The notes beneath the pieces were generated by a model, which made no database searches, had not been told where the DNA came from, and was given only the letters and a program-made list of their open reading frames with translations. From contig USAD01000205.1 of assembly GCA_900552415.1 (NCBI GenBank), positions 1-5,179 of the forward strand: DNA of 5,179 nt, given 5' to 3'. The DNA comes from an uncultured Parabacteroides sp. GTDB taxonomy: Bacteria > Bacteroidota > Bacteroidia > Bacteroidales > Tannerellaceae. Below, piece after piece: positions 1 to 5,179 of this stretch (its first letter is position 1; the number at the start of each line of letters is the position of its first letter). A program made the position numbers and the translations under genes.

Positions 1-1
1 T

Positions 2-1918
2 GGTACCGCAAACATTCCTGAGGAGTACATGACGCAAATCCGTCAGTCTGTATTCGATGGTATGGTTCAGGAAATCGTTATGGATGAGGCTACGGAAGCT
101 TTGGGAATGGTAGTTTCTCCTGAGGAGTTGTTTGATATGGTTCAAGGTGAGAATATCTCTCCGTTGATTCAACAGATGCAGATGTTCGTGAATCCTCAAA
201 CTGGTGCTTTCGATAAGGCCGCGTTACTTAATTTCTTGAAGACAATCGATGACGAGAACATCGCTTCTTATCCTGCGGATCAGCAAGCGCAACTGTTGCA
301 AGCTCGCAATTTCTGGTTGTTCATGGAAAAGAATATTAAGCGTCAACGTCTGGAGCAAAAATATACGACGTTGTTGAGCAAGGCTATCTCGACAAACACT
401 TTGGATGCAAAGGATATTTTCGAGGAGAGTGCTGAGAACTCAGACATCGTGTATGCTATGCAGGCTTATTCTACAATTCCTGATTCGACAATTGCCGTAA
501 GCGATAGCGAGATCCGTAGCTTGTATAATGAGCGTAAGGAGTCGTTTAAGCAACAGGAGGGTCGTGTTGTTGATTATATCGCTGTCGACATTCGTCCGAG
601 CAAGGAGGATTATGACAATGCCCAGGCTGATATCGAGAGCTTGAAAGAGGAGTTTAAAACTTCAGATCGTGTTGCTGATTTGGTTAATGAGAATTCAGAG
701 GTTCCCTATTTGGACGCGTTCTTTACGGAGAAGGCTTTCGATAACGAGATGAAGCAATTTGCGACAACAGCAGCGGTTGGTGATGTTTATGGTCCCGTTT
801 TCGAGAATGATAAATACCGCATGTTCAAGTTGGTCGATAAGACAGTAGCTCCAGACTCTGTAAAGGTTAGCCATATTATGTTGGCCGGAAAGAGTGAGGC
901 TGAGACGACAGCTTTAGTTGACAGCATTATGGGCGCATTGAAAGGTGGCGCTGATTTCGCTGAGCTGGCAAAAAAATATTCTGCTGATCAGGCCGCAGAG
1001 AATGGTGGTGAGTTGGGTTGGTTTACCGAGGCTACCGCTTTGAGAGGATTGAATGCTGAGTTTAAGGACGCCATCTTCTCTACTCCTGTAAATCAATTCG
1101 CTACTGTAAAGTCTAATTATGGTACACATATCATTAAGGTAACGGATAAGACAGCCAATGTTTCCAAGTATAAGGTAGCGGATATAGACATGACCGTTTC
1201 CGCTAGCTCAAAAACTTATAGCGATATCTATAATGCTTTGAACCAGTTTATCTCGGCAAACAATACGATTGACAAGATTAACGAGAACGCTAAGGAGGCA
1301 GGTTATAATCTTTCCTCTAAAGTAACGGTTAACAAGAATGATCAAGTTATTGGTATGATCCGTAATTCTCGTCCGGTGATCCGTTGGGCGTTCCAGAATG
1401 ACAACGGTAGCGTTTCTGAGATCTTTGAATGCGATGATAAATTTGTTGTAGCGGCGGTTGTTTCCTCTTTGGAAGAGGGCTACCAACCTGTAGAGGCTGT
1501 CGCTTCATCTTTGCGTGCGGAAATTGCCGCTCAGAAGAAAGGCGATCAGATCGTCGCGGATTTGAAAGCGAAGAACCTGACCTCTTTGGAGTCTTATGCT
1601 GAGGCTATGGGCTCAAAGGTCGATTCCGTAAAATACATCAATTTCTCGACTCGCCGTATCGCGGGTATCGGTATTGAGCCTAATTTGAATGCCGAAGTAT
1701 CAATTGCTCAGGTCGATCAATTAAGCGAGCCAGTAAAAGGTAATAATGGGGTTTATGTCTTTAAGGTAACAGCTCGCGATAAGGACGCTAAGGAGTATGA
1801 TGAGGCGGCTGAGATCCGTTCAGTTGACGCGTCAAATGCTTATCGTATTGCTTACCAGACGATCCAGTCATTGGTAAATCGTGCGAAAGTTGAGGATAAT
1901 CGTATCCGCTTCTATTAA
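2..1918 (+). CDS. PpiD/SurA-type periplasmic peptidyl-prolyl cis-trans isomerase, 5'-truncated by window edge
   Basis: The frame is open from base 2 (GTANIPEEYMTQIR...) with no stop upstream, so the ATG at 29 is internal and the true start lies before the window. About 638 residues are visible. Family members in Bacteroidetes are around 700 residues, so roughly the first 70-90 residues are missing, including the expected N-terminal membrane anchor. Counting from the Met at 29, residues 1-170 resemble the SurA-N-like chaperone region (EEYMTQIRQSVFDGMVQEIVM). Residues ~278-373 (nt ~860-1147) form a parvulin/PpiC rotamase domain: VSHIMLAGKSEAE, then DFAELAKKYSAD, GGELGWF and GTHIIKVTDK. The C-terminal ~250 residues continue the chaperone part and end in an aromatic residue (NRIRFY). 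By family, such proteins are anchored in the inner membrane and help fold envelope proteins in the periplasm. The parvulin assignment is strong. Exact orthology to E. coli PpiD is inferred from domain layout only. A terminator follows 31 bp after the stop codon. Confidence 0.9.
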   Translation, partial: GTANIPEEYMTQIRQSVFDGMVQEIVMDEATEALGMVVSPEELFDMVQGENISPLIQQMQMFVNPQTGAFDKAALLNFLKTIDDENIASYPADQQAQLLQARNFWLFMEKNIKRQRLEQKYTTLLSKAISTNTLDAKDIFEESAENSDIVYAMQAYSTIPDSTIAVSDSEIRSLYNERKESFKQQEGRVVDYIAVDIRPSKEDYDNAQADIESLKEEFKTSDRVADLVNENSEVPYLDAFFTEKAFDNEMKQFATTAAVGDVYGPVFENDKYRMFKLVDKTVAPDSVKVSHIMLAGKSEAETTALVDSIMGALKGGADFAELAKKYSADQAAENGGELGWFTEATALRGLNAEFKDAIFSTPVNQFATVKSNYGTHIIKVTDKTANVSKYKVADIDMTVSASSKTYSDIYNALNQFISANNTIDKINENAKEAGYNLSSKVTVNKNDQVIGMIRNSRPVIRWAFQNDNGSVSEIFECDDKFVVAAVVSSLEEGYQPVEAVASSLRAEIAAQKKGDQIVADLKAKNLTSLESYAEAMGSKVDSVKYINFSTRRIAGIGIEPNLNAEVSIAQVDQLSEPVKGNNGVYVFKVTARDKDAKEYDEAAEIRSVDASNAYRIAYQTIQSLVNRAKVEDNRIRFY

Positions 1919-1949
1919 TCGGGTTCGGATATTGAATTAAATATTAGAC

Positions 1950-2005
1950 TTAATCCCTTGTTTTGCTTAAGTATATACTTTGGTAAAACAAGGGATTAAT
2001 TTTTT
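1950..2005 (+). terminator. Rho-independent terminator after the PPIase gene
   Basis: A perfect 15-bp inverted repeat is present: TTAATCCCTTGTTTT (1950-1964) pairs with AAAACAAGGGATTAA (1985-1999). G-T, C-G and T-G pairs extend the stem inward by three, and a run of six T (2000-2005) follows directly. The loop contains a perfect 12-bp palindrome, AAGTATATACTT (1969-1980), that could form its own short hairpin. There is no T run on the opposite strand, so it should act only on rightward transcription. It separates the PPIase gene from the rlmN operon. Confidence 0.9.
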
Positions 2006-2050
2006 CTGATATGAATTTAGAATAAAAGTTTGATCTGATTTTACACAATA

Positions 2051-2160
2051 GTACGTGTAGGCTTTTACATACGTACGTGTCGATCGTCAAGAGCGTTCGT
2101 GTGAGCCTACAGGTACGTATGTGTCGGGCGATAAGTACGTATGTGTGTAATGGGAGGGAT
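2051..2160. repeat. Degenerate tandem array, five units of 22 bp with GTWYGTGT core
   Basis: Five copies of an 8-bp core occur at exactly 22-bp steps: GTACGTGT at 2051, GTACGTGT at 2073, GTTCGTGT at 2095, GTATGTGT at 2117 and GTATGTGT at 2139. Units 2, 4 and 5 are preceded by TAC, which gives the extended core TACGTAYGTGT. Units 2 and 4 agree at 15 of 22 positions (shared CG after the core, CG at positions 13-14, AAG at 17-19). The spacing is close to two helical turns. An imperfect inverted repeat (GTAC-TGTAGGCT at 2051-2063 with AGCCTACA-GTAC at 2104-2116) lies over the first three units. No reading frame explains the periodicity. It sits between a terminator and the rlmN promoter region, so it could be a cluster of protein-binding sites or a decayed tandem repeat. 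The function is unknown. Confidence 0.75.
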
Positions 2161-2196
2161 AATAGCATATTATATTAAACTCACGTATTTTATTCG

Positions 2197-2204
2197 TACT
2201 TTCG
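2197..2204 (+). promoter_or_regulatory. Candidate Bacteroidetes -7 promoter element for the rlmN operon
   Basis: TACTTTCG matches the Bacteroides sigma-ABfr -7 consensus TAnnTTTG at all defined positions except one T-to-C change. It lies 22 bp upstream of the rlmN ATG, which would leave a short leader of about 16 nt. I see no convincing TTTG-type -33 element about 20 bp further upstream; only AT-rich sequence (TATATTAAAC) is there. The assignment therefore rests on one half-site plus its position just downstream of a terminator and ahead of a gene cluster. Confidence 0.4.
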
Positions 2205-2226
2205 CGTAAAAGCTTATTTACTACGT

Positions 2227-3261
2227 ATGGAGACGGGGAAATTACAATTGTTGGGAATGACTCTGGATGAGTTACGGACAGTGGCGAAGGAGGTTGGGCT
2301 TCCTGCGTTTGCCGCGAACCAGCTGGCCGATTGGCTCTATAAGAAAAGAGTAAGTGATATTTCGGAAATGACCAATATCGCTAAGGCGAAACGTGAGTTG
2401 TTGGCTGATAAATATGAGGTAGGATGTTATAAACCTTCTGAGTTTGTCAAGTCGGTTGATGGAACGGTTAAATATTTGTTTTCAGCTGGCCCTGGTCGTT
2501 TCGTGGAGTCTGTTTTTATTCCGACAGAAGATCGGGCGACGCTTTGCGTTTCCTCACAGGTTGGCTGTAAGATGAACTGTCTTTTCTGCATGACCGGAAA
2601 ACAAGGCTTTAAGGCGAACTTGACGGCCAACCAGATCTTGAACCAGATCCATTCTTTACCTGAGCATGATCGTTTGACTAATCTTGTCTTTATGGGAATG
2701 GGTGAGCCGTTGGATAATACGGCGGAACTCTTTAAGGTACTTGAGATCCTGACTGCTACTTATGGATATGGTTGGAGTCCCAAAAGAATAACGGTTTCTA
2801 CGATAGGCGTCATGAAAGGACTACGCCGTTTTCTCGAGGAGAGCGATTGCCATTTGGCGGTGAGTTTGCATTCTCCAATCCCGGAGGAACGGCAGACATT
2901 AATGCCAGTAGAGAAAGCCTTTCCTATCAAGGATGTGTTGGACTTGATTCGTCAATATGATTTTTCTCACCAGCGACGTGTCTCGTTTGAGTATATCGTT
3001 TTTAAGGATTTGAACGATAGTCCTAGGCACGCGAAAGCTTTGGTCGCTTTGTTGAAGGGTATTCCGTGTCGAGTGAATCTGATCCGTTTCCATGCTATTC
3101 CGAATGTTCCGCTTCAGACTTCGGATATGGGAAAAATGGAGGCGTTTAGGGATTATTTGAATCATAAGGGAATAATATGTACGATTCGTGCGTCTCGTGG
3201 TGAAGATATTTTTGCGGCTTGTGGGATGCTTTCTACGGCTAAAAACAGTACATTTGTGTAA
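2227..3261 (+). CDS. rlmN: Dual-specificity rRNA/tRNA (adenine-C2)-methyltransferase RlmN
   Basis: This 344-residue radical-SAM methyltransferase makes 2-methyladenosine at A2503 of 23S rRNA and at A37 of some tRNAs. Family landmarks are all present. They include the glutamate E94 in RFVESVFIP, TLCVSSQVGC with the methyl-shuttle-side C107, and the [4Fe-4S] ligands C114, C118 and C121 in GCKMNCLFCMTG. VFMGMGEP follows at 155-161, then ITVSTIGV (188-195), the LAVSLHSP segment (210-217), FEYIVFKDLND (254-264) and the C-terminal RASRGEDIFAACG with the methyl-carrying C332. The spacing C107-C114-C118-C121 matches E. coli C118-C125-C129-C132. Length is normal and nothing is broken. The ATG at 2227 is the only plausible start: the frame closes upstream at a TAA (2176) without another ATG or GTG. 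There is no clear Shine-Dalgarno sequence, as is usual in Bacteroidetes. It is the first gene of a tight three-gene cluster. Confidence 0.97.
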   Translation: METGKLQLLGMTLDELRTVAKEVGLPAFAANQLADWLYKKRVSDISEMTNIAKAKRELLADKYEVGCYKPSEFVKSVDGTVKYLFSAGPGRFVESVFIPTEDRATLCVSSQVGCKMNCLFCMTGKQGFKANLTANQILNQIHSLPEHDRLTNLVFMGMGEPLDNTAELFKVLEILTATYGYGWSPKRITVSTIGVMKGLRRFLEESDCHLAVSLHSPIPEERQTLMPVEKAFPIKDVLDLIRQYDFSHQRRVSFEYIVFKDLNDSPRHAKALVALLKGIPCRVNLIRFHAIPNVPLQTSDMGKMEAFRDYLNHKGIICTIRASRGEDIFAACGMLSTAKNSTFV

Positions 3262-3276
3262 ACTAATAAATAGATT

Positions 3277-4323
3277 ATGAAGACGCAGGTTTTGTTTATG
3301 GCTTTTTTAGCCTTGTTTTTGGGATTGAGTTCTTGTAGCTCGGGATCTGTTCAGACACAGGCGACAGGTTTCGCTTATGAGGTGGTTGTCGTTATGGACT
3401 CTAATGTTTGGAAAGCAGAGGCCGGCGAGATGATAAAGGCCGATTTGGCCGCTCCTGTGCGAGGGCTTCCTCAGGCGGAGGCTGCCATGAAAATCACCTA
3501 TAGTGAGCCTTCTGTGTTTAATGGGCTTTTGGAATATGTCCGAAATATCTTGATCGTAAAGATAGATCCGGCGGTTTATACGAAAACATCCTTAAGCTAT
3601 GAGAATGACCGTTGGGCACGCAATCAGGTTGTCTTGTCGTTAAGGACACCCCATCAGGACTCGATTGTTTCCTATTTGAAAGCGAATCCGGATGTCTTAT
3701 GCCGCTTTTTTGAGAATGTGGAGAAACGTCGTGCCGTAGAACAATTAAAGGAGTCTTATAGTTCGCTTGTCATGGAGAAATTGAAGGCTCAGTTTGGGGT
3801 TGAATTGAACGCTCCGTCTAATTTTAATTTTTATAAAGAGGCGCAGGATTTCTTTTGGTCATCGAATAACGCCAATACTGGACGTATGGACTTGGTTGTC
3901 TACACCTTCCCCTATCTGGATGAGAATACCTTTACGCCGGAGTATCTTGTCGCTAAGCGTGATTCTGTCATGAAGCTGAATATGCCGGGTTCTTTCCCAG
4001 GTTCCTATATGCAGACCGAGCATCGGGCAGGCATTGACTATGAGGCGATCACGTTGAATGGTAAGTATTGTGGTGTTATGCGAGGCTTGTGGCGAGTGGA
4101 AGGTGATATGATGGGTGGCCCGTTTGTGAGCTTGGCTCGGTTGGATTCGCAAAACAATCGGGTGATTGTGGCTGAGGGGTTTGTCTATGCGCCAGAAACG
4201 GAGAAAAGAAATTATATTCGGCGAATTGAGGCCGCTTTATATACATTGCGCTTACCGGGAGAATTGGAAAGTGCGGATGAGGAGGTAAATGGAATAGCCG
4301 AGGAAAAGAGTGATAACAATTAA
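3277..4323 (+). CDS. DUF4837 family lipoprotein of unknown function
   Basis: This is a 348-residue predicted lipoprotein. The N-terminus (MKT, then hydrophobic VLFMAFLALFLGL) leads to a lipobox LSSC with the acylated cysteine at C20, so the mature protein should be anchored in the envelope. The body matches what I recall of the Bacteroidetes family DUF4837: YEVVVVMDSNVWK (34-46), RGLPQAE (62-68), VRNILIVKIDP (88-98), DFFWSSNNANTGRMDLVVYT (191-210), PYLDENTFTPEYLVAKRDSV (212-231), GLWRVEGDMMGGPFVSLARL (270-289) and VEGFVYAP-like VAEGFVYAP (298-306), ending near LYTLRLP (321-327). The last ~20 residues are acidic and look disordered. No catalytic motif is apparent and the function is not known. 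It follows rlmN by 15 bp and its stop codon overlaps the pdxA start, so it is very likely co-transcribed with both. The lipobox is clear; the family name comes from memory of its conserved blocks. Confidence 0.88.
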   Translation: MKTQVLFMAFLALFLGLSSCSSGSVQTQATGFAYEVVVVMDSNVWKAEAGEMIKADLAAPVRGLPQAEAAMKITYSEPSVFNGLLEYVRNILIVKIDPAVYTKTSLSYENDRWARNQVVLSLRTPHQDSIVSYLKANPDVLCRFFENVEKRRAVEQLKESYSSLVMEKLKAQFGVELNAPSNFNFYKEAQDFFWSSNNANTGRMDLVVYTFPYLDENTFTPEYLVAKRDSVMKLNMPGSFPGSYMQTEHRAGIDYEAITLNGKYCGVMRGLWRVEGDMMGGPFVSLARLDSQNNRVIVAEGFVYAPETEKRNYIRRIEAALYTLRLPGELESADEEVNGIAEEKSDNN

Positions 4324-5159
4324 TGATTATGGAAGATCGATTGATACGTGTAGGAATAACTCATGGTGATATCAATGGGGTTGGCTATGAGGTAATATTG
4401 AAAACTTTTTCAGACGTGCGGGTCTCAGAACTTTGTACGCCTATTATTTACGGCTCTTCTAAGATAGCGGCCTATCATAGGAAGTTACTGGAAATGCCTT
4501 CTATAAACGTGAACGTGATCTCCAAAGCGGGAGAGGCCGGCTTAAATCGGGTGAACATTATCAATTGTGTGGATGATGATACGAAAGTGGAGATTTCCAA
4601 GTCTACGGCAGTTGCGGGTGAGGCCGCTTTCAAGGCTTTGGATGCTGCGGTAACAGACTTGAAACGTGGAGTAGTTGATGTCCTGCTGACGGCACCGATC
4701 AATAAGCATAATATCCAGAATGAGACTTTCCATTTCCCAGGTCATACGGAATATCTCGAGCAGTGTTTTGCGGGTAAGAATGGGCGTAAGGCTCTTATGA
4801 TCCTGATGAGCCGAAACTTGAGGGTGGCTTTAGTTACGGGGCATTTACCTTTGTCGAAGGTGGCGGAAGCAATTACGCCAGAGGCAATCTTATCGAAATT
4901 GCTGATTTTTAATCGTGCCTTGAAACAGGATTTTGCCCTCGAAAAGCAGGTAGGCCCGGTCGGTGATGCTGAGCGTCTCCTGCACGTTGTGGTCTGTAAT
5001 GAGAATGCCAATGTTTTTATACTTCAACCGCCATACGATGTGCTGAATATCTTCCACAGCAATCGGGTCGACACCGGCAAACGGCTCGTCGAGCATGATG
5101 AATTTGGGGTCAATGGCCAGGCATCGGGCAATCTCCGTACGGCGACGTTCACCTCCTGA
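4323..5159 (+). CDS. pdxA: 4-hydroxythreonine-4-phosphate dehydrogenase PdxA, 3' end lost at a junction
   Basis: PdxA oxidises 4-phosphohydroxy-L-threonine in the pyridoxal phosphate pathway. Residues 1-204 are Pdx[20 protein letters not shown] (9-27), [17 protein letters not shown] (38-54), [13 protein letters not shown] (119-131), FPGHTEYLE with metal ligand H141, and [15 protein letters not shown] with metal ligand H174 (equivalent to E. coli H166 and H211). Homology ends at RALKQDF (198-204, nt 4914-4934). Bacteroidales PdxA should continue with a Gly-rich stretch into NPHAG, carrying the third metal ligand. Here residues 205-278 are only the antisense reading of an lptB fragment. The frame therefore gives 278 residues with a meaningless tail, and a normal protein would be about 330-365. 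The ATG at 4323 overlaps the upstream stop codon (TAATG, translational coupling). The ATG at 4329 (MEDRLIRVG) is an equally plausible start. As drawn, the product would be inactive, but the break is probably an assembly artefact. Confidence 0.88.
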   Translation: MIMEDRLIRVGITHGDINGVGYEVILKTFSDVRVSELCTPIIYGSSKIAAYHRKLLEMPSINVNVISKAGEAGLNRVNIINCVDDDTKVEISKSTAVAGEAAFKALDAAVTDLKRGVVDVLLTAPINKHNIQNETFHFPGHTEYLEQCFAGKNGRKALMILMSRNLRVALVTGHLPLSKVAEAITPEAILSKLLIFNRALKQDFALEKQVGPVGDAERLLHVVVCNENANVFILQPPYDVLNIFHSNRVDTGKRLVEHDEFGVNGQASGNLRTATFTS

Positions 5160-5179
5160 AAGCTGGTCACCCAGGTTCT
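4890..5179 (-). CDS. lptB: LptB-type LPS export ABC transporter ATPase, fragment truncated at both ends
   Basis: Read leftward from 5177, 88 residues are clearly LptB, the cytoplasmic ATPase of the LptBFGC lipopolysaccharide transporter. The ABC signature [16 protein letters not shown] begins at 5162, the Walker B and D-loop segment [13 protein letters not shown] follows with DE at 5090-5085, and the switch-histidine motif [10 protein letters not shown] has H at 4991-4989. [15 protein letters not shown] ends at 4914. Walker A and the Q-loop lie outside the window. After QGT the frame reads seven unrelated residues (IKNQQFR) to a stop at 4890-4892. These are antisense pdxA sequence and replace the normal ~25-residue LptB tail. 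Codon use differs from the neighbours: GC3 is about 66%, and leucine is mostly CTG/CTC. The ATG at 5096 is internal and must not be taken as the gene start. The family is certain; whether the fragment belongs beside pdxA is doubtful. Confidence 0.85.
   Translation of the reverse strand, partial: NLGDQLSGGERRRTEIARCLAIDPKFIMLDEPFAGVDPIAVEDIQHIVWRLKYKNIGILITDHNVQETLSITDRAYLLFEGKILFQGTIKNQQFR
4914..4935. other. Junction between pdxA (+) and lptB (-) with ~21-bp shared sequence
   Basis: The 21 bases at 4914-4934 are codon-aligned on both strands. The plus strand reads RALKQDF, as expected for PdxA, and the minus strand reads KILFQGT, as expected for LptB. Left of 4914 only PdxA makes sense, and right of 4935 only LptB does. 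The block is therefore the crossover where the two genes were joined head-to-head at a chance identity. The length is typical of a k-mer-based assembly misjoin, though a real microhomology event would look the same in one sequence. Confidence 0.8.

Noticed and set aside
914..1486. Minus-strand reading frames inside the PPIase gene (914-1129 and 1208-1486)
   Set aside because: They are antisense to well-supported parvulin and chaperone coding sequence and have no motif support.
2051..2160. CRISPR array
   Set aside because: The repeated core is only 8-11 bp and imperfect, the 14-bp intervals partly share sequence, and there are no cas genes nearby.
1950..2168. 72-residue minus-strand reading frame in the intergenic region
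   Set aside because: It runs through the terminator stem and the tandem array, its composition follows those repeats, and it shows no recognisable protein features.
2427..3165. Extra frames within rlmN (2427-2630 minus, 2772-2960 plus, 2899-3165 minus)
   Set aside because: All overlap conserved RlmN coding sequence and look like shadow frames.
3859..5011. Minus-strand frames within the lipoprotein gene and pdxA (3859-4152, 4475-4702, 4542-4745, 4742-5011)
   Set aside because: They are antisense shadows of conserved coding sequence. The last one also crosses the chimeric junction.
4890..5096. A complete 68-residue minus-strand gene starting at the ATG at 5096
   Set aside because: The same frame stays open to the right edge and encodes the LptB signature motif upstream of that ATG, so the ATG is internal to a truncated lptB and not a start.
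4935..5159. PdxA C-terminal extension of 74 residues as a novel domain
   Set aside because: It is the antisense translation of good LptB coding sequence with all its ATPase motifs. The expected PdxA NPHAG region is missing.

Overview
The window looks like Bacteroidales chromosome, most likely Parabacteroides. I base this on the protein families (a PpiD-type foldase, Bacteroidales-style RlmN and PdxA, and a Bacteroidetes-restricted DUF4837 lipoprotein), the absence of clear Shine-Dalgarno sequences, and a Bacteroidetes-like -7 promoter element. The genus is an inference from sequence memory and was not checked by search.

Layout. Positions 2-1918 (+) hold the 3' part of a periplasmic peptidyl-prolyl isomerase whose membrane anchor lies outside the window. 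A 308-bp intergenic region follows. It contains a strong intrinsic terminator (1950-2005), an array of five GTWYGTGT cores spaced exactly 22 bp apart (2051-2160), and a probable promoter near 2197-2204. A compact + strand operon comes next: rlmN (2227-3261), a DUF4837 lipoprotein gene (3277-4323) after a 15-bp gap, and pdxA (from 4323), whose start codon overlaps the lipoprotein stop codon (TAATG).

The right end is not normal gene content. PdxA homology stops at about 4934. From there the DNA reads on the minus strand as the C-terminal half of an lptB-type ABC ATPase that enters from the right edge (5179) and stops being LptB at 4914. Both truncated genes share the same 21 bp (4914-4934), which encodes RALKQDF of PdxA on one strand and KILFQGT of LptB on the other. 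The lptB part also has different codon use (GC3 about 66% against 48% in pdxA; leucine TTR codons 1/10 against 13/21). The simplest reading is a chimeric assembly join at a shared ~21-mer between two genomes. A real microhomology-mediated rearrangement is the less likely alternative.

Functionally, the genes are housekeeping: envelope protein folding, 23S rRNA/tRNA m2A methylation, a lipoprotein of unknown role, vitamin B6 synthesis and LPS transport. I do not see a new defence or mobile system. The two points worth following up are the 22-bp-periodic intergenic array and the pdxA/lptB junction.
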